Positions 9,717 to 19,816 of a stretch of 64,000 nt of DNA are shown one piece after another (the stretch's first letter is position 1; each line of letters begins with the position of its first letter). A program made the position numbers and the translations under genes. Below the pieces are notes generated by a model. The model worked only from the letters and a program-made list of their open reading frames with translations. It searched no databases and had not been told where the DNA came from. The stretch is taken from the NCBI GenBank assembly GCA_030345135.1, contig CP128386.1:3848567-3912566 (forward strand), given 5' to 3'. The stretch comes from Chitinophagaceae bacterium DXS. GTDB lineage: Bacteria; Bacteroidota; Bacteroidia; Chitinophagales; Chitinophagaceae.

Positions 9717-12476
9717 ATGGAATACAACTTTCGGGAGATAGAAAAAAAATGGCAGAACAACTGGAAAAGCACCAATGCCTACCAGGTGAGCAACGATTCT
9801 TCCAAACCTAAATATTACGTGCTGGACATGTTCCCCTATCCGAGTGGAGCAGGCCTTCACGTGGGACATCCGCTTGGTTACATCGCCAGCGATATTTTCG
9901 CCCGTTTCAAAAGATTAAAAGGGTTTAACGTACTTCACCCAATGGGTTACGACGCATTCGGCCTTCCGGCAGAACAATATGCCATTGATCATGGCGTTCA
10001 TCCGGCAACCAGTACTGCGCAGAACATCAGCAACTTCCGCGGACAGTTAGATAACCTGGGATTTTGTTACGATTGGTCAAGAGAAGTACGCACCAGTGAT
10101 CCATCTTACTATAAATGGACACAATGGATCTTCCTTCAATTATTTAACAGCTACTATAACAGGCAGACCAACAAAGCTGAAAGCATTGAATCACTTGTTG
10201 CCCTGTTTGAAAAAGAAGGTAATGCAAACCATATTTGTCCCGGCGATGCTTCACTAAGTTTTTCTGCTGATGAATGGAAAAGCTATTCTGAAAAAGAACA
10301 ACAGGATATTCTGATGTTGTATCGCCTCTCCTATTGCGGTTATGGAGAAGTAAACTGGTGCGAAGCATTGGGAACCGTTTTAGCCAATGATGAAGTGATC
10401 AATGGCGTTAGCGAAAGAGGTGGCTATCCTGTTGTTAAAAAGAAGCTTCGTCAATGGTACCTCCGTATCACTGAGTATGCAGACCGTTTGTTGCAGGGAC
10501 TTGAGACAGTTGACTTCAGCGATGCGATGAAAGAAATGCAGGGCAACTGGATTGGCAAGAGCTATGGAGCTGAAATAGATTTCGCCGTTAAAAGTGAGCA
10601 GGGAAAAGTAAGGCAGATGCGTGTTTATACCACACGCCCTGATACAATTTTTGGTGTGGACTTTATGGTTGTTGCTCCCGAACTCGATTGGATTGATGAG
10701 GTGAAAGGCTCAGCGCAGGCTCAGTCTGTTGATGAATATATTGCATATGTAAAAAGCCGCAGTGAAAGAGAACGCATGGCTGAGAAGAAAATCTCCGGCT
10801 GTTTTACAGGCGCTTATGCCATCAATCCTTTTGATGGTCGTGAAATTCCTATCTGGATCAGCGAATATGTGTTGGCGGGCTACGGTACCGGCGCTATCAT
10901 GGCCGTGCCTTGCGGCGACGAACGTGACTTCAAATTTGCGCAGCATTTTGGTATTCCGATCACTAATATCATCGGTGAACATTATAATGGCGAAGAAGCC
11001 AATCCTACCAAAGATGCTATCCTGGAAAACAGCGGATTCTTAAATGGCCTGGTAATGCGCGAGGCAATGACCGTAGCAATTGACAAGATTGAAGAGATGG
11101 GTATTGGTAAACGCAAGGTCAATTTTAAAATGCGCGATGCCGCATTCAGCCGCCAGCGTTATTGGGGAGAACCGTTCCCTATCAAATGGATCAATGGTAT
11201 CGCCTATCCGTTGAGCGAAGATCAACTGCCACTTGAATTGCCTTACGTAGAGAAATATGGACCGGGACCAGAAGGTGAAGGACCTTTGGCCAATATTGAA
11301 GCATGGACGTCGGAGCATCTGGAAACAAACACAATGCCCGGATATGCAGGATCTTCCTGGTATTTTCTCCGCTACATGGACCCTGACAACAATGAAATTT
11401 TCTGCAGCCGCAAAGCAAGTGACTACTGGGGCCAGGTAGATCTTTATATCGGAGGAACTGAACATGCTGTTGGGCATTTGCTGTACAGCCGCATGTGGAC
11501 GAAGTTTTTATTCGACCTCGGATTGATAGGTCATGATGAACCTTATAAAAAACTGGTTAACCAGGGGATGATACAGGGTTCGTCAAGGTTTGTATATAGA
11601 GTTCATGGTGCCAACAAATTTGTTTCTGCAGGATTAGCTGATCAATACCAGACAGACAGATTACATGTAGATGTAAACATGGTGGATGGTGTTGAACTCG
11701 ATACCGAAGCTTTCAAAAAATGGAAAGCTGAATATGCTGATGCAGAATTTATCCTGGAAGACGGAAAATATATCTGCAGCTCAGAAGTTGAAAAAATGAG
11801 CAAGAGCAAATTCAATACTGTTAATCCTGATGACCTGGTTAACAGATACGGCGCAGATACTTTCCGCATGTATGAAATGTTCCTTGGACCTGTTGAACAA
11901 AGCAAGCCATGGGATACAAAAGGTATTGAAGGGGTGCACCGTTTCCTCCGTAAACTGTGGCGCCTGTTCTTTGATGAATTGAAAGGCAAGATTTGGAACG
12001 AGGAAAAAGCAACAGATGCCGAATTGAAAATATTACACAAAGCGATCAAAAAGATTGAAGAAGATACAGAACGCTTCTCTTTTAATACCGGGGTTAGTGC
12101 TTTCATGGTTTGTGTGAATGACCTCTCTGATGCTAAATGCCACAAACGCGAAGTGTTGGAATCTTTACTGATCATGCTTACGCCTTACGCACCGCACGTT
12201 TGTGAAGAGTTGTGGAGCCAATTGGGCAATCAATCATCTATACTCGATGCTTCTTATCCTGCGTTTGAAGAAAAATATCTTGTTGAATCAACCAAAGAAT
12301 ATCCTATCAGTGTAAACGGAAAATTAAGAACAACCATGAATATTGCATTGGATGCCACGCAGGAACAGGTTGAACAGCTGGTACTACAGAATGAGGTTGT
12401 GATAAAATGGCTGGATGGCAAACAACCCAAGAAGATCATTTATGTAAAAGGACGCATGGTTAACCTGGTGATCTAA
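9717..12476 (+). CDS. leuS: Leucyl-tRNA synthetase
   Basis: 919-residue class I aminoacyl-tRNA synthetase that charges tRNA-Leu in the cytoplasm. The HIGH-type motif is HVGH at residues 48-51 and the KMSKS loop is at 693-697. The CP1 editing domain contains TTRPDTIFG, the conserved editing-site signature. C-terminal anticodon-binding and terminal domains follow. The length is in the normal bacterial range for this phylum. It is a single-gene unit ended by a strong terminator. Confidence 0.98.
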   Translation: MEYNFREIEKKWQNNWKSTNAYQVSNDSSKPKYYVLDMFPYPSGAGLHVGHPLGYIASDIFARFKRLKGFNVLHPMGYDAFGLPAEQYAIDHGVHPATSTAQNISNFRGQLDNLGFCYDWSREVRTSDPSYYKWTQWIFLQLFNSYYNRQTNKAESIESLVALFEKEGNANHICPGDASLSFSADEWKSYSEKEQQDILMLYRLSYCGYGEVNWCEALGTVLANDEVINGVSERGGYPVVKKKLRQWYLRITEYADRLLQGLETVDFSDAMKEMQGNWIGKSYGAEIDFAVKSEQGKVRQMRVYTTRPDTIFGVDFMVVAPELDWIDEVKGSAQAQSVDEYIAYVKSRSERERMAEKKISGCFTGAYAINPFDGREIPIWISEYVLAGYGTGAIMAVPCGDERDFKFAQHFGIPITNIIGEHYNGEEANPTKDAILENSGFLNGLVMREAMTVAIDKIEEMGIGKRKVNFKMRDAAFSRQRYWGEPFPIKWINGIAYPLSEDQLPLELPYVEKYGPGPEGEGPLANIEAWTSEHLETNTMPGYAGSSWYFLRYMDPDNNEIFCSRKASDYWGQVDLYIGGTEHAVGHLLYSRMWTKFLFDLGLIGHDEPYKKLVNQGMIQGSSRFVYRVHGANKFVSAGLADQYQTDRLHVDVNMVDGVELDTEAFKKWKAEYADAEFILEDGKYICSSEVEKMSKSKFNTVNPDDLVNRYGADTFRMYEMFLGPVEQSKPWDTKGIEGVHRFLRKLWRLFFDELKGKIWNEEKATDAELKILHKAIKKIEEDTERFSFNTGVSAFMVCVNDLSDAKCHKREVLESLLIMLTPYAPHVCEELWSQLGNQSSILDASYPAFEEKYLVESTKEYPISVNGKLRTTMNIALDATQEQVEQLVLQNEVVIKWLDGKQPKKIIYVKGRMVNLVI

Positions 12477-12518
12477 TTGCACGATCATTTGGTTTTTGAA
12501 TACCTGAAATTACTTTTT

Positions 12519-12550
12519 AATGAGCTGCCGCATGGCAGCTCATTCTTTTT
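12519..12550 (+). terminator. Rho-independent terminator of leuS
   Basis: An 11-bp perfect stem (AATGAGCTGCC / GGCAGCTCATT) with loop GCAT is followed by CTTTTTG. It lies 42 bp after the leuS stop. It overlaps potential upstream starts of the next reading frame and so argues for the later start at 12628. Confidence 0.9.
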
Positions 12551-12627
12551 GTTATATTAGCATTGTGTTGCATGCATTAACAAACATGAAAGTGTGGAAA
12601 TATAATCTTGTATTAACATCATTCATT

Positions 12628-13362
12628 ATGAGAAACCTTTTATCAATTTGCCTCATCGCATTGCTCTTTGCCTGCAATAACAATGCATCCAAACACGCTG
12701 CAAAAGATTCCACGATTACAAAAGAAGATGACAATAGCAAGGCTGATGATATAACCATGCAGGAAGTTGAAGGTGTTTACCAGGGTACTTTACCTTGTGC
12801 CGATTGTCCGGGTATTGCTACTACCATTCAGCTGAATGAGGATAGTACTTTCCTGATAGAACAGGTATACAAGGACAGGAATAAAGGCAGTGCATTTTAC
12901 AGCCTGGGAACATGGTCACTAAGCGATAGCATTGTTTCCCTAAAGGGTATTAAAGACGGCCCTTCCATGTACAAAGCAACACTCAATGGTCTGCAACAAT
13001 TGGATATGCAAGGCAAGGAAATAGTGAGCACAGGCAACCTGAATTTTAATCTGCCTCGTGTGGCAAACAAAAGCTTCAACACAAAATCAAATATTCCGCT
13101 TGAAGGCATGTTTGTTTATTACGCTGATAGCCATTTACTCACAGTTTGCGCAACAGGTAAAACGTATCCTGTGGAATTGACAAAGGAAACCGTTAACATG
13201 GAAAAAGATTACAGCGCACTTAAAAAGAAAGATAAAGAAGCTTTACTGGTGAATGTAGAAGGCACGTTTGAATTCCGGCCGTCGATGGAGGGTGATAAAC
13301 AGGTGCTGACTTTTGTAGTTAGGAAGTTTATTAAGTTTCTGCCGGGGGAAAAATGCAAATGA
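12628..13362 (+). CDS. NlpE-like envelope lipoprotein
   Basis: 244 residues. It has a lipoprotein signal with the lipidated cysteine at residue 16 (LIALLFAC), then an NlpE N-terminal-type domain with GVYQGTLPCADCPG, where C57 and C60 form the CxxC of the family, and a C-terminal META/DUF306-like region ending in FLPGEKCK. NlpE proteins act at the outer membrane in copper tolerance and envelope-stress signalling in enterobacteria. In Bacteroidota the role is not established. The start at 12628 is chosen because upstream alternatives lie in the leuS terminator and lack a signal peptide. Confidence 0.82.
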   Translation: MRNLLSICLIALLFACNNNASKHAAKDSTITKEDDNSKADDITMQEVEGVYQGTLPCADCPGIATTIQLNEDSTFLIEQVYKDRNKGSAFYSLGTWSLSDSIVSLKGIKDGPSMYKATLNGLQQLDMQGKEIVSTGNLNFNLPRVANKSFNTKSNIPLEGMFVYYADSHLLTVCATGKTYPVELTKETVNMEKDYSALKKKDKEALLVNVEGTFEFRPSMEGDKQVLTFVVRKFIKFLPGEKCK

Positions 13363-13364
13363 TT

Positions 13365-13497
13365 TTTTGAACCACGGAGGCAGTGCGGCACGGAGAAACA
13401 CGACGATCATTTTCTTCCACAAACTTTGCGCTAAAGATATCGTCGTGCTGCTTTTCGCCGTGATTCTTTGTGCCGTTGTGCCTCCGTGGTTTACTCG
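13365..13497. repeat. Long imperfect inverted repeat of the CCACGGAGGCAC family
   Basis: The left arm begins AACCACGGAGGCA at about 13370 and runs to ACACGACGAT near 13407. The right arm, from about 13438, is its reverse complement in outline (ATCGTCGTG ... TGCCTCCGTGGTTT). The intervening bases are A/T-rich. It fills the whole gap between two convergent genes, so it may act as a terminator, but the arm sequences belong to the dispersed CACGGAG family rather than to a normal terminator. Confidence 0.75.
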
Positions 13498-14165
13498 CTG
13501 CGTAGCAGCGTTTCAACGTATCGTTTAATGTAGTCTTGTTTTTGCTTGAGTTTGTATTGCATGATGAACCGCGGATGCGGGACAGCTTTAATGTTTTTAA
13601 ACCACTGATATTTCTGGTTTAGCTGGTTGAGATAAGTAAGATTTTCCCCTTCTCCGATACAAAAACAAACATCGGTATTTAATCCCCACGATAACTGCTT
13701 ATTGATACAATCAACAACGAACGGTTCGATTAATTGTTTCAATAATTTATCGTCATAATAATTCAGATTCTTACCTTTTTTCACAAAGCCAAGCGGACTT
13801 ATTGCAGTGATATAGACCTTACCGTAAAATGCATTCGTGCCACCAAATGCCTCGATCATATCATAGATGAAAACGGATGATAATTCCTGTTTCTTCTGAA
13901 AGTCATTTGCAATACCACAATCCCGTTCAAGACGAATTGGATCAGTAAAGGGAATACCCGTTATGCCGCCACCGAAGCGACCGGGATTTATACCCATCAT
14001 GATATGTCGCGGCTTATTATCGTTGTAAAATTTTTTATAGAATGCAGAACAAGCTTCCCGCACTTCTTCATCTTTATGTGAATCTAATACTCCCACACCT
14101 TCGGGAAGATCGAACGGCATTTTGAGATGAAACAAAAAGTCAAGTATTTTTTTGGAGAGGGACAT
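13491..14165 (-). CDS. SMUG2-like uracil-DNA glycosylase family protein (DUF4918 type)
   Basis: About 224 residues. GINPGRFGGG at 58-67 followed by FTDP at 73-76 matches the water-activating motif region of SMUG-type uracil-DNA glycosylases, and HPRF at 197-200 fits the second, DNA-contacting motif. It would remove uracil or related damaged bases from DNA. The ATG at 14165 is preferred over one two codons upstream, although both are possible. It stands alone, convergent with the NlpE-like gene. The family call is by motif and is fairly firm; substrate range is inferred. Confidence 0.82.
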   Translation of the reverse strand: MSLSKKILDFLFHLKMPFDLPEGVGVLDSHKDEEVREACSAFYKKFYNDNKPRHIMMGINPGRFGGGITGIPFTDPIRLERDCGIANDFQKKQELSSVFIYDMIEAFGGTNAFYGKVYITAISPLGFVKKGKNLNYYDDKLLKQLIEPFVVDCINKQLSWGLNTDVCFCIGEGENLTYLNQLNQKYQWFKNIKAVPHPRFIMQYKLKQKQDYIKRYVETLLRSE

Positions 14166-14436
14166 GTACAAAAGTAGGAGGATTGGAGATTGGAATCATT
14201 ATTGTCAGACTAAATTTCAACAGATTGAGTCACGATCCTTGTTAGCTAATAGTGACAGATGAACTTTCATCCAGCTAATCCCTCTTAATAAATTAAACCT
14301 CGTCGATGCAATCATTATCAGGCAACCTATCTTTTCACACTTTTAGTCGAACAATAATGATCTTAATGTTTGAGAGGAACATACGTTCATTGGAACTATC
14401 AGCTCAGTCCAGTATGAAAGCCACCCTAACTATTTC

Positions 14437-14444
14437 TACCTTTG
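14437..14444 (+). promoter_or_regulatory. TAnnTTTG -7 box upstream of the AHSA1-like gene
   Basis: TACCTTTG is a full match to the Bacteroidota -7 element and lies 16 bp before the start codon at 14461. No convincing -33 element is present at the usual spacing. Confidence 0.4.
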
Positions 14445-14460
14445 CATCAAACGATCTGCT

Positions 14461-14961
14461 ATGCAAGACTATAACTGGAGCACCTTTACAAAACGTGTCC
14501 CTATAAAAGCAAGCAAAGAAGCAATTTACAACGCGTGGACCACGCAAGCCGGACTTGAAAGCTGGTTTCTGCGTGAAGCCCATTTTACAACAAAGGATGG
14601 CGTTGCTAGAACTCCTTCAGAACAAGTTAAACCAGGTGACAAATACAAGTGGCTATGGCATGGTTATGATGACTCAGCTGTTGAACAAAATGAAATATTG
14701 GAGGCTAACGGCACCGACTTGTTGAAATTCATTTTTAGCGGAAACTGTATTGTCACCGTCAGCATCAAGGAAGAAGCCGGAGAAACACTCTGCGAACTGA
14801 CGCAACAAATGCCAATGAATGACGAAAAGGAACAACGTTATTTCTATATTGAATGCGGAAAAGGATGGTCGCTCTATCTGCTCAATTTAAAATCAATACT
14901 GGAAGGAGGTCTGGATCTTCGCAACAAGAATATAAACTTACCGAATGTTGTTAATGCTTAA
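14461..14961 (+). CDS. SRPBCC / AHSA1-like domain protein
   Basis: 166 residues of the START-like SRPBCC superfamily, close to the AHSA1 (activator of Hsp90 homologue) branch. The start pattern VPIKASKEAIYNAWTTQAGLESWF is typical, and the domain fills the whole protein with the usual long C-terminal helix (about 125-150). These proteins have a hydrophobic cavity and varied ligand or co-chaperone roles; this member's ligand is unknown. It is soluble, has no signal peptide and has no operon partner. Confidence 0.85.
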   Translation: MQDYNWSTFTKRVPIKASKEAIYNAWTTQAGLESWFLREAHFTTKDGVARTPSEQVKPGDKYKWLWHGYDDSAVEQNEILEANGTDLLKFIFSGNCIVTVSIKEEAGETLCELTQQMPMNDEKEQRYFYIECGKGWSLYLLNLKSILEGGLDLRNKNINLPNVVNA

Positions 14962-15087
14962 TGCTCATTAAGTCATAATGTAAAGTCCGATAAATTTCAT
15001 CTATCGCACATTCAGATTATCGATGTTCAGGAATGATGGCAACGAATCAATTTTGAGATTCATTAAATCACTTCAAAAACACGCATT

Positions 15088-15405
15088 ATGGTATTGGAAT
15101 TAACTGATCACAATTTTGCATCACAAGTGGCGAATGATAATAAGCTAACTGTTGTGGATTTTTGGGCCGAGTGGTGCGGTCCCTGTCGAGCGCTCAGCAA
15201 TGTTATTGATGAACTTTCCGAAGCCTATAGTGGGCAGGCTAATATGGCCAAAGTAAATGTGGCTTACAACCCGGAATTATCCATTCAGTATAATGTTAGT
15301 GCAACTCCTACACTTCTGTTTATCAAAGATGGTGCAGTAGTGGATAAACAGGTTGGCACACTTTCAAAGATCGCGTTGGAAAAACGCATCCGCGAGAACC
15401 TTTGA
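15088..15405 (+). CDS. trxA: Thioredoxin
   Basis: 105 residues, a classic single-domain cytoplasmic thioredoxin. The active site is W29-C-G-P-C-R34, followed by the cis-proline segment SATPTLLFIKDG. It reduces protein disulfides using electrons from thioredoxin reductase. Convergent with metH and separated from it by a CGTATAA-word hairpin. Confidence 0.97.
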   Translation: MVLELTDHNFASQVANDNKLTVVDFWAEWCGPCRALSNVIDELSEAYSGQANMAKVNVAYNPELSIQYNVSATPTLLFIKDGAVVDKQVGTLSKIALEKRIRENL

Positions 15406-15419
15406 GTGGTAAGTGATAA

Positions 15420-15472
15420 GTTATACGTTGTACGTTTAAGCCCTTCGCTTAGAAAAACGTATAACGTATAAC
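15420..15472. repeat. CGTATAA/CTTACAA heptamer inverted repeat
   Basis: GTTATACGTTGTACGTTT (15420-15437) is the near-perfect inverse of AAACGTATAACGTATAAC (15455-15472), 16 of 18 positions pairing, with an inner TAAGC/GCTTA extension. Further copies (CTTACAACGTATAACTTAC) run to 15490. It sits between convergent trxA and metH and could terminate both. Confidence 0.75.
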
Positions 15473-15486
15473 TTACAACGTATAAC

Positions 15487-18156
15487 TTACTCCATATTTT
15501 GTCTCAGCCACTTCTCTGCTTCTTCTGCAGTCCAGCCTTTACGTTGGGAGTAATCATTCAACTGGTCCTGCGAAATTTTACCTACGCCAAAGTACTGGCT
15601 TTTTGGGTTGCTGAAGTACCACCCGCAAACACTTGCTGCCGGATACATAGCCAACGATTCAGTCAGCTCAATACCAGTATTTTCAGTTGCATTTAAAAGA
15701 TCGAACAATTTGTATTTCTCAGTATGATCCGGACAAGCGGGATAACCGGGGGCAGGTCTTATTCCGGTATATATTTCCTTGATCAGTTCTTCGTTGGTAA
15801 GATGTTCATCCTTAGCGTAGCCCCAGTAATCTTTACGCACACGTTCGTGTAACACTTCAGCAAAGCCTTCTGCAAATCTGTCCGCCAGGGCCTGTAACAT
15901 AATCTTGTTGTAGTCATCGTACTGGTCGGCAAATTTTTTCAGGTGAGGTTCAATACCGTGAATAGTAACGGCGAATGCACCTATATAATCTTCTATGCCT
16001 GTCCCCTCCGGCGCTATAAAATCAGCAAGTGATAGATTTGGCTGATCCGCAGCTTTCTTCACCTGCTGGCGAAGGAACTCCAATTTTACCGGCTCTCCAT
16101 TATGATTTACGCGCACACTGTCCGCGCCCGTTTTTGTTGCCTCATAAAAACCGATAACACCTTTTGCCGTCAGCCATTTTTCAGTAACAATTTTGTCCAA
16201 CAACGCGTTGGCATCGTTGTACAGTTTCGTTGCTTCTTTTCCAATTACAGCATCTTCCAGCAACTGAGGAAATCTTCCACCCATTTCCCACGCAATAAAG
16301 AACGGACCCCAGTCTATGTATTTACGGATCTCGGCAAGATCGAACTCTTCAAAAACTTTTGTCCCAAGGAATGAAGGTTTCACAGGTTTATACTCGCTCC
16401 AATCAACTTTTACAGCATTGTTTTGTGCATCTGCAAAAGAAATATATTGTTTGAACGACTGGCGCTTGCCAAAGTCATCTCTTAATTTCTGATACTCAGC
16501 TGCTACACCTTGTAAAAACGCGGGCTTGTTTTCATTGCTAAGTAATGATCCGGCTACTGTAACACTTCTTGATGCATCCAACACATGCACAACTCCGTTA
16601 CCATACTCAGGTTCTATTTTAACGGCTGTATGTGTTCTTGATGTAGTAGCGCCACCAATCAACAGTGGTTGTTTCATGCCGCGGCGTTTCATTTCCCGCG
16701 CAACATGCACCATTTCATCAAGCGAGGGTGTTATCAATCCGCTCAGACCAATAATGTCGGCCTTTTCTTTTTCCGCTGCATCTAAAATTTTATCAGCCGG
16801 CACCATCACGCCCATATCAATGATATCATAGCCATTACAGCCTAATACTACGCCTACAATATTCTTACCAATATCGTGTACATCACCTTTAACAGTCGCC
16901 ATTAAAATACGGGGTGCGTTAGATGTGTTACCTTGTTTCTCTGCTTCAATAAAAGGCGTTAACCAGGCCACGCTTTTCTTCATTACCCTCGCGCTCTTCA
17001 CCACCTGTGGCAGGAACATTTTACCTGCACCAAACAGATCACCCACCACATTCATGCCGTCCATTAAAGGACCTTCAATTACATCCAGTGGTCGGGGATA
17101 TGTCTGCCTTGCTTCCTCTGTATCTTCATCAATGTATTCAGTAATACCGTTTACCAGTGCATGTTTTAAACGCTCTTCAACAGATGTTTGTCTCCACGCA
17201 TCATCTTTCTTTTCCTCTTTACCTGTTGCTTTTACTGTTTCGGCAAAAGCAATCAATTTATCTGTAGCCTCGTTATTATCATTGTTCCTGTTAAAAATTA
17301 CATCCTCACATAATTTTTTCAGCTCAGGTTCAATCTGGTCATACACCACTAACTGACCTGCATTGACGATGCCCATGTCCATGCCCGCCTGGATTGCATA
17401 AAAAAGAAACACGGAATGCATTGCCTCACGCACATGATCATTTCCTCTGAAAGAGAACGAAAGGTTACTAACACCACCGCTGATCTTTACGAGAGGAAAC
17501 TTTTGTTTGATAATGCGGGTCGCTTCAATAAAGTCCACCGCATAGTTATTATGCTCTTCAAGACCGGTAGCTATCGCGAATATGTTAAGATCGAAGATGA
17601 TATCCTGCGGATCAAAACCTACTACTTCAGTTAAGATCCTGTATGCTCTTTCACTGATGTTTACTCTTTTCTCCAGAGTATCAGCCTGGCCATTTTCATC
17701 AAAGGCCATTACAATAACTGCAGCACCGAAGCTTAAGCAGATTTGTGCCTGGTGGATAAATTTCTCTTCGCCTTCTTTTAATGAGATAGAGTTAACAATA
17801 CACTTACCCTGCACACATTTTAATCCCGCCTCTATCACTTCAAATTTGGAAGAATCGATCATCACCGGAACCTTGGCGATATCCGGTTCACTCTGCAGGT
17901 AGTTCAAAAAAGTGGTCATCGCCTGCACACCGTCAAGCAATGCATCGTCCATGTTCACATCGACGATCTGAGCGCCGCCTTCTACCTGCTGACGCGCAAC
18001 ACCAAGGGCCTCCTCAAATTTATTTTCTTTGATAAGCCTGGCAAATTTTTTAGACCCGGTAACGTTGGTACGCTCACCAACATTCACAAAATTTGTCTCC
18101 GGCCTAACAATCAAAGGCTCTAATCCTGATAAACGTAAATATGGTTTAATGATCAT
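15487..18156 (-). CDS. metH: Cobalamin-dependent methionine synthase, C-terminal modules
   Basis: 889 residues carrying three of the four MetH modules: the methyltetrahydrofolate-binding domain (from LRLSGLEPL and VNVGERTNV, about 1-300), the cobalamin-binding cap and Rossmann domains with D425-x-H427-x-x-G430 (GDVHDIGKN), where H427 is the lower axial ligand, and the AdoMet-dependent reactivation domain (about 560-889, with [15 protein letters not shown]). It remethylates homocysteine together with the homocysteine-binding module encoded at 18809-19816. The start at 18156 ([11 protein letters not shown]) fits better than 18174. The cut lies exactly in the linker between modules 1 and 2. Confidence 0.95.
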   Translation of the reverse strand: MIIKPYLRLSGLEPLIVRPETNFVNVGERTNVTGSKKFARLIKENKFEEALGVARQQVEGGAQIVDVNMDDALLDGVQAMTTFLNYLQSEPDIAKVPVMIDSSKFEVIEAGLKCVQGKCIVNSISLKEGEEKFIHQAQICLSFGAAVIVMAFDENGQADTLEKRVNISERAYRILTEVVGFDPQDIIFDLNIFAIATGLEEHNNYAVDFIEATRIIKQKFPLVKISGGVSNLSFSFRGNDHVREAMHSVFLFYAIQAGMDMGIVNAGQLVVYDQIEPELKKLCEDVIFNRNNDNNEATDKLIAFAETVKATGKEEKKDDAWRQTSVEERLKHALVNGITEYIDEDTEEARQTYPRPLDVIEGPLMDGMNVVGDLFGAGKMFLPQVVKSARVMKKSVAWLTPFIEAEKQGNTSNAPRILMATVKGDVHDIGKNIVGVVLGCNGYDIIDMGVMVPADKILDAAEKEKADIIGLSGLITPSLDEMVHVAREMKRRGMKQPLLIGGATTSRTHTAVKIEPEYGNGVVHVLDASRSVTVAGSLLSNENKPAFLQGVAAEYQKLRDDFGKRQSFKQYISFADAQNNAVKVDWSEYKPVKPSFLGTKVFEEFDLAEIRKYIDWGPFFIAWEMGGRFPQLLEDAVIGKEATKLYNDANALLDKIVTEKWLTAKGVIGFYEATKTGADSVRVNHNGEPVKLEFLRQQVKKAADQPNLSLADFIAPEGTGIEDYIGAFAVTIHGIEPHLKKFADQYDDYNKIMLQALADRFAEGFAEVLHERVRKDYWGYAKDEHLTNEELIKEIYTGIRPAPGYPACPDHTEKYKLFDLLNATENTGIELTESLAMYPAASVCGWYFSNPKSQYFGVGKISQDQLNDYSQRKGWTAEEAEKWLRQNME

Positions 18157-18163
18157 GATAAAT

Positions 18164-18233
18164 TGTTTTGCCACTAAGACGCTGAAGCGAAAAGGTTAGC
18201 CACCAAGACGCTAAGACGCAAAGAAGCACAAAG
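18164..18233 (+). repeat. Left arm of inverted repeat around GxxExxY gene
   Basis: The arm begins TTTTGCCACTAAGACGCTG, passes through AAAAGGTTAGCC and a second GCCACCAAGACGCTAAGACG, and ends AAGAAGCACAAAG. The right arm at 18733-18806 carries the same blocks in inverse orientation and the same order. Confidence 0.8.
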
Positions 18234-18274
18234 TTTAAAACTGAGATCCCAAGTATGCAATGAAAAAAATTGCA

Positions 18275-18664
18275 TCAAAGGACCATTCTTTTAATTCCAT
18301 CCTTTATAAGTGGGACCGTAAAATTTATTATATATCCCAATCGTTTATTGCTCAAACGCAAATAACTCAGCAACTGAGCCTCCCAAACCGGATGATAGAT
18401 TTCCTGCGCCTTCAACTCAACTACCACTAAATCACCTACTAATAAATCCAGTCGCAATCCCTCTTCAAACATTACCCCATCATACATGATCGGAACTTTT
18501 AACTGCACACTATGAGGAATATCCCTTTTATTCAATTCATAGCAAAAGCACGACTCGTAAACTTTCTCCAACAAACCAGGCCCCAATTTTTTATGCAAAT
18601 GAAATGCAATATCAACAACCTGTTTACCGATCCATTCTTCTTCGCCACTTAATACTCTTACCAT
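18275..18664 (-). CDS. GxxExxY protein (PD-(D/E)xK nuclease-like)
   Basis: 129 residues, the usual length. The name-giving motif is G30-L-L-E33-K-V-Y36 in LGPGLLEKVYE. A PD-(D/E)xK-like core follows, with D73 and E83-L-K85 (VVELKAQE), and the C-terminus YIINFTVPLIKDGIKRMVL is typical. No biochemical role is established for the family; nuclease activity is inferred from the core. It is not part of methionine metabolism: it sits between the two metH genes and is bounded on both sides by inverted repeats, so it looks inserted. Confidence 0.88.
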   Translation of the reverse strand: MVRVLSGEEEWIGKQVVDIAFHLHKKLGPGLLEKVYESCFCYELNKRDIPHSVQLKVPIMYDGVMFEEGLRLDLLVGDLVVVELKAQEIYHPVWEAQLLSYLRLSNKRLGYIINFTVPLIKDGIKRMVL

Positions 18665-18732
18665 GGCATGTTTTTTAAGTTTAGGGATTTCTTCGGGTTT
18701 TAGGCACTACGCCAATTCCAAAATTTGAAGCT

Positions 18733-18806
18733 TTGTGTTCTTTTTTGGCTTTAGCTAACCTTTCCTTTGAGCTTCTTTTTGTCTTAGCGTCTTCGTGGCC
18801 AGGCTT
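18733..18806 (-). repeat. Right arm of inverted repeat around GxxExxY gene
   Basis: Read on the minus strand the arm starts GGCCACGAAGACGCTAAGAC, continues AGAAGCTCAAAGG and AAAGGTTAGCTAAAGCC, and ends AGAACACAAAG. It mirrors the left arm. Its outer end lies within a few bases of the stop codon of the upstream metH half (18809-18811). Confidence 0.8.
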
Positions 18807-18808
18807 TT

Positions 18809-19816
18809 TTAATAAACTTCCTCCACTACAGGTAACTGCCTTGGCACAAATTTCTTCACTTGTTCTGCTATATGCTTAATATGATCGGGGGTAGTGCCGC
18901 AGCACCCACCAACGATGTTCACAAAACCCTCCTTGGCCCACTCTTCAATAAAATGCGCTGTCTGGTGGGGTTGCTCATCATACTCACCCATCGCATTGGG
19001 TAAACCCGCGTTGGGGTACGCAGATGTATAGCAGGAAGCAATCTGAGAAAGCTCCTCAATATGCCCGCGCATTTCCTGTGCACCCAAAGCACAGTTAAGG
19101 CCAATGCTCAGCGGTTTCGCATGCTTAACGGAGATATAGAAAGCCTCGAGCGTTTGACCGCTCAGCGTTCTTCCGCTTGCATCAGTGATGGTACCACTGA
19201 TCATTATCGGTAACTCCTTACCGGTTTCTCTAAAATATTTTTTAGCAGCATAAATAGCAGCTTTGGCGTTCAGTGTGTCGAAGATCGTTTCGATCAACAA
19301 TGCATCAACACCGCCATCAGCCAACCCTTTGATCTGTTCATAATAGCCATCAGCAGCTTCGTCAAAAGTTAATCCCCTTGAACCCGGGTTATTTACATCC
19401 GGTGAAAGGCTCAGCGTTTTGTTCAATGGTCCGATAGCGCCAGCGACAAATCTGGGTCTGCCGTCTTTCTTCACATATTTCTCTACCGCTTTTCTTGCAC
19501 ACGCAGCAGCGGCTACGTTCAGTTCGTAAGCCAGCGACTGCATGTCATAATCAGCCTGGGCTATGTTGGTGCTGCTGAAAGTATTTGTTTCAATGATATC
19601 CGCACCGGCTTCAAGGTACTCTTCGTGAATACCGGTAATTATGTCCGGCTGCGTAAGGCAAAGCAGGTCATTATTGCCTTTAACATCAGTATGCCAGTCT
19701 TTAAACCGCTCGCCACGATAATCGGCTTCCGTTAATTTATGACGCTGGATCATAGTACCCATGGCACCGTCAATAATTAAAATACGCTCCTGCAAACATT
19801 CCTGTATTGTCTTCAT
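18809..19816 (-). CDS. metH: Homocysteine S-methyltransferase module of split methionine synthase
   Basis: 335 residues corresponding to MetH module 1, a (beta-alpha)8 barrel that binds homocysteine through zinc. The zinc cysteines are in [11 protein letters not shown] and in GGCCGTTPD (C305, C306). The N-terminus [13 protein letters not shown] and the block [15 protein letters not shown] are family hallmarks. It ends [13 protein letters not shown], the exact point where full-length MetH continues into RLSGLEPL, so this gene and 15487-18156 are the two halves of one enzyme. It is the promoter-proximal gene of the pair. Confidence 0.95.
   Translation of the reverse strand: MKTIQECLQERILIIDGAMGTMIQRHKLTEADYRGERFKDWHTDVKGNNDLLCLTQPDIITGIHEEYLEAGADIIETNTFSSTNIAQADYDMQSLAYELNVAAAACARKAVEKYVKKDGRPRFVAGAIGPLNKTLSLSPDVNNPGSRGLTFDEAADGYYEQIKGLADGGVDALLIETIFDTLNAKAAIYAAKKYFRETGKELPIMISGTITDASGRTLSGQTLEAFYISVKHAKPLSIGLNCALGAQEMRGHIEELSQIASCYTSAYPNAGLPNAMGEYDEQPHQTAHFIEEWAKEGFVNIVGGCCGTTPDHIKHIAEQVKKFVPRQLPVVEEVY

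Noticed and set aside
14306..14506. 66-codon plus-strand frame before the AHSA1-like gene
   Set aside because: Overlaps the start of the well-supported gene and lacks any recognisable feature.
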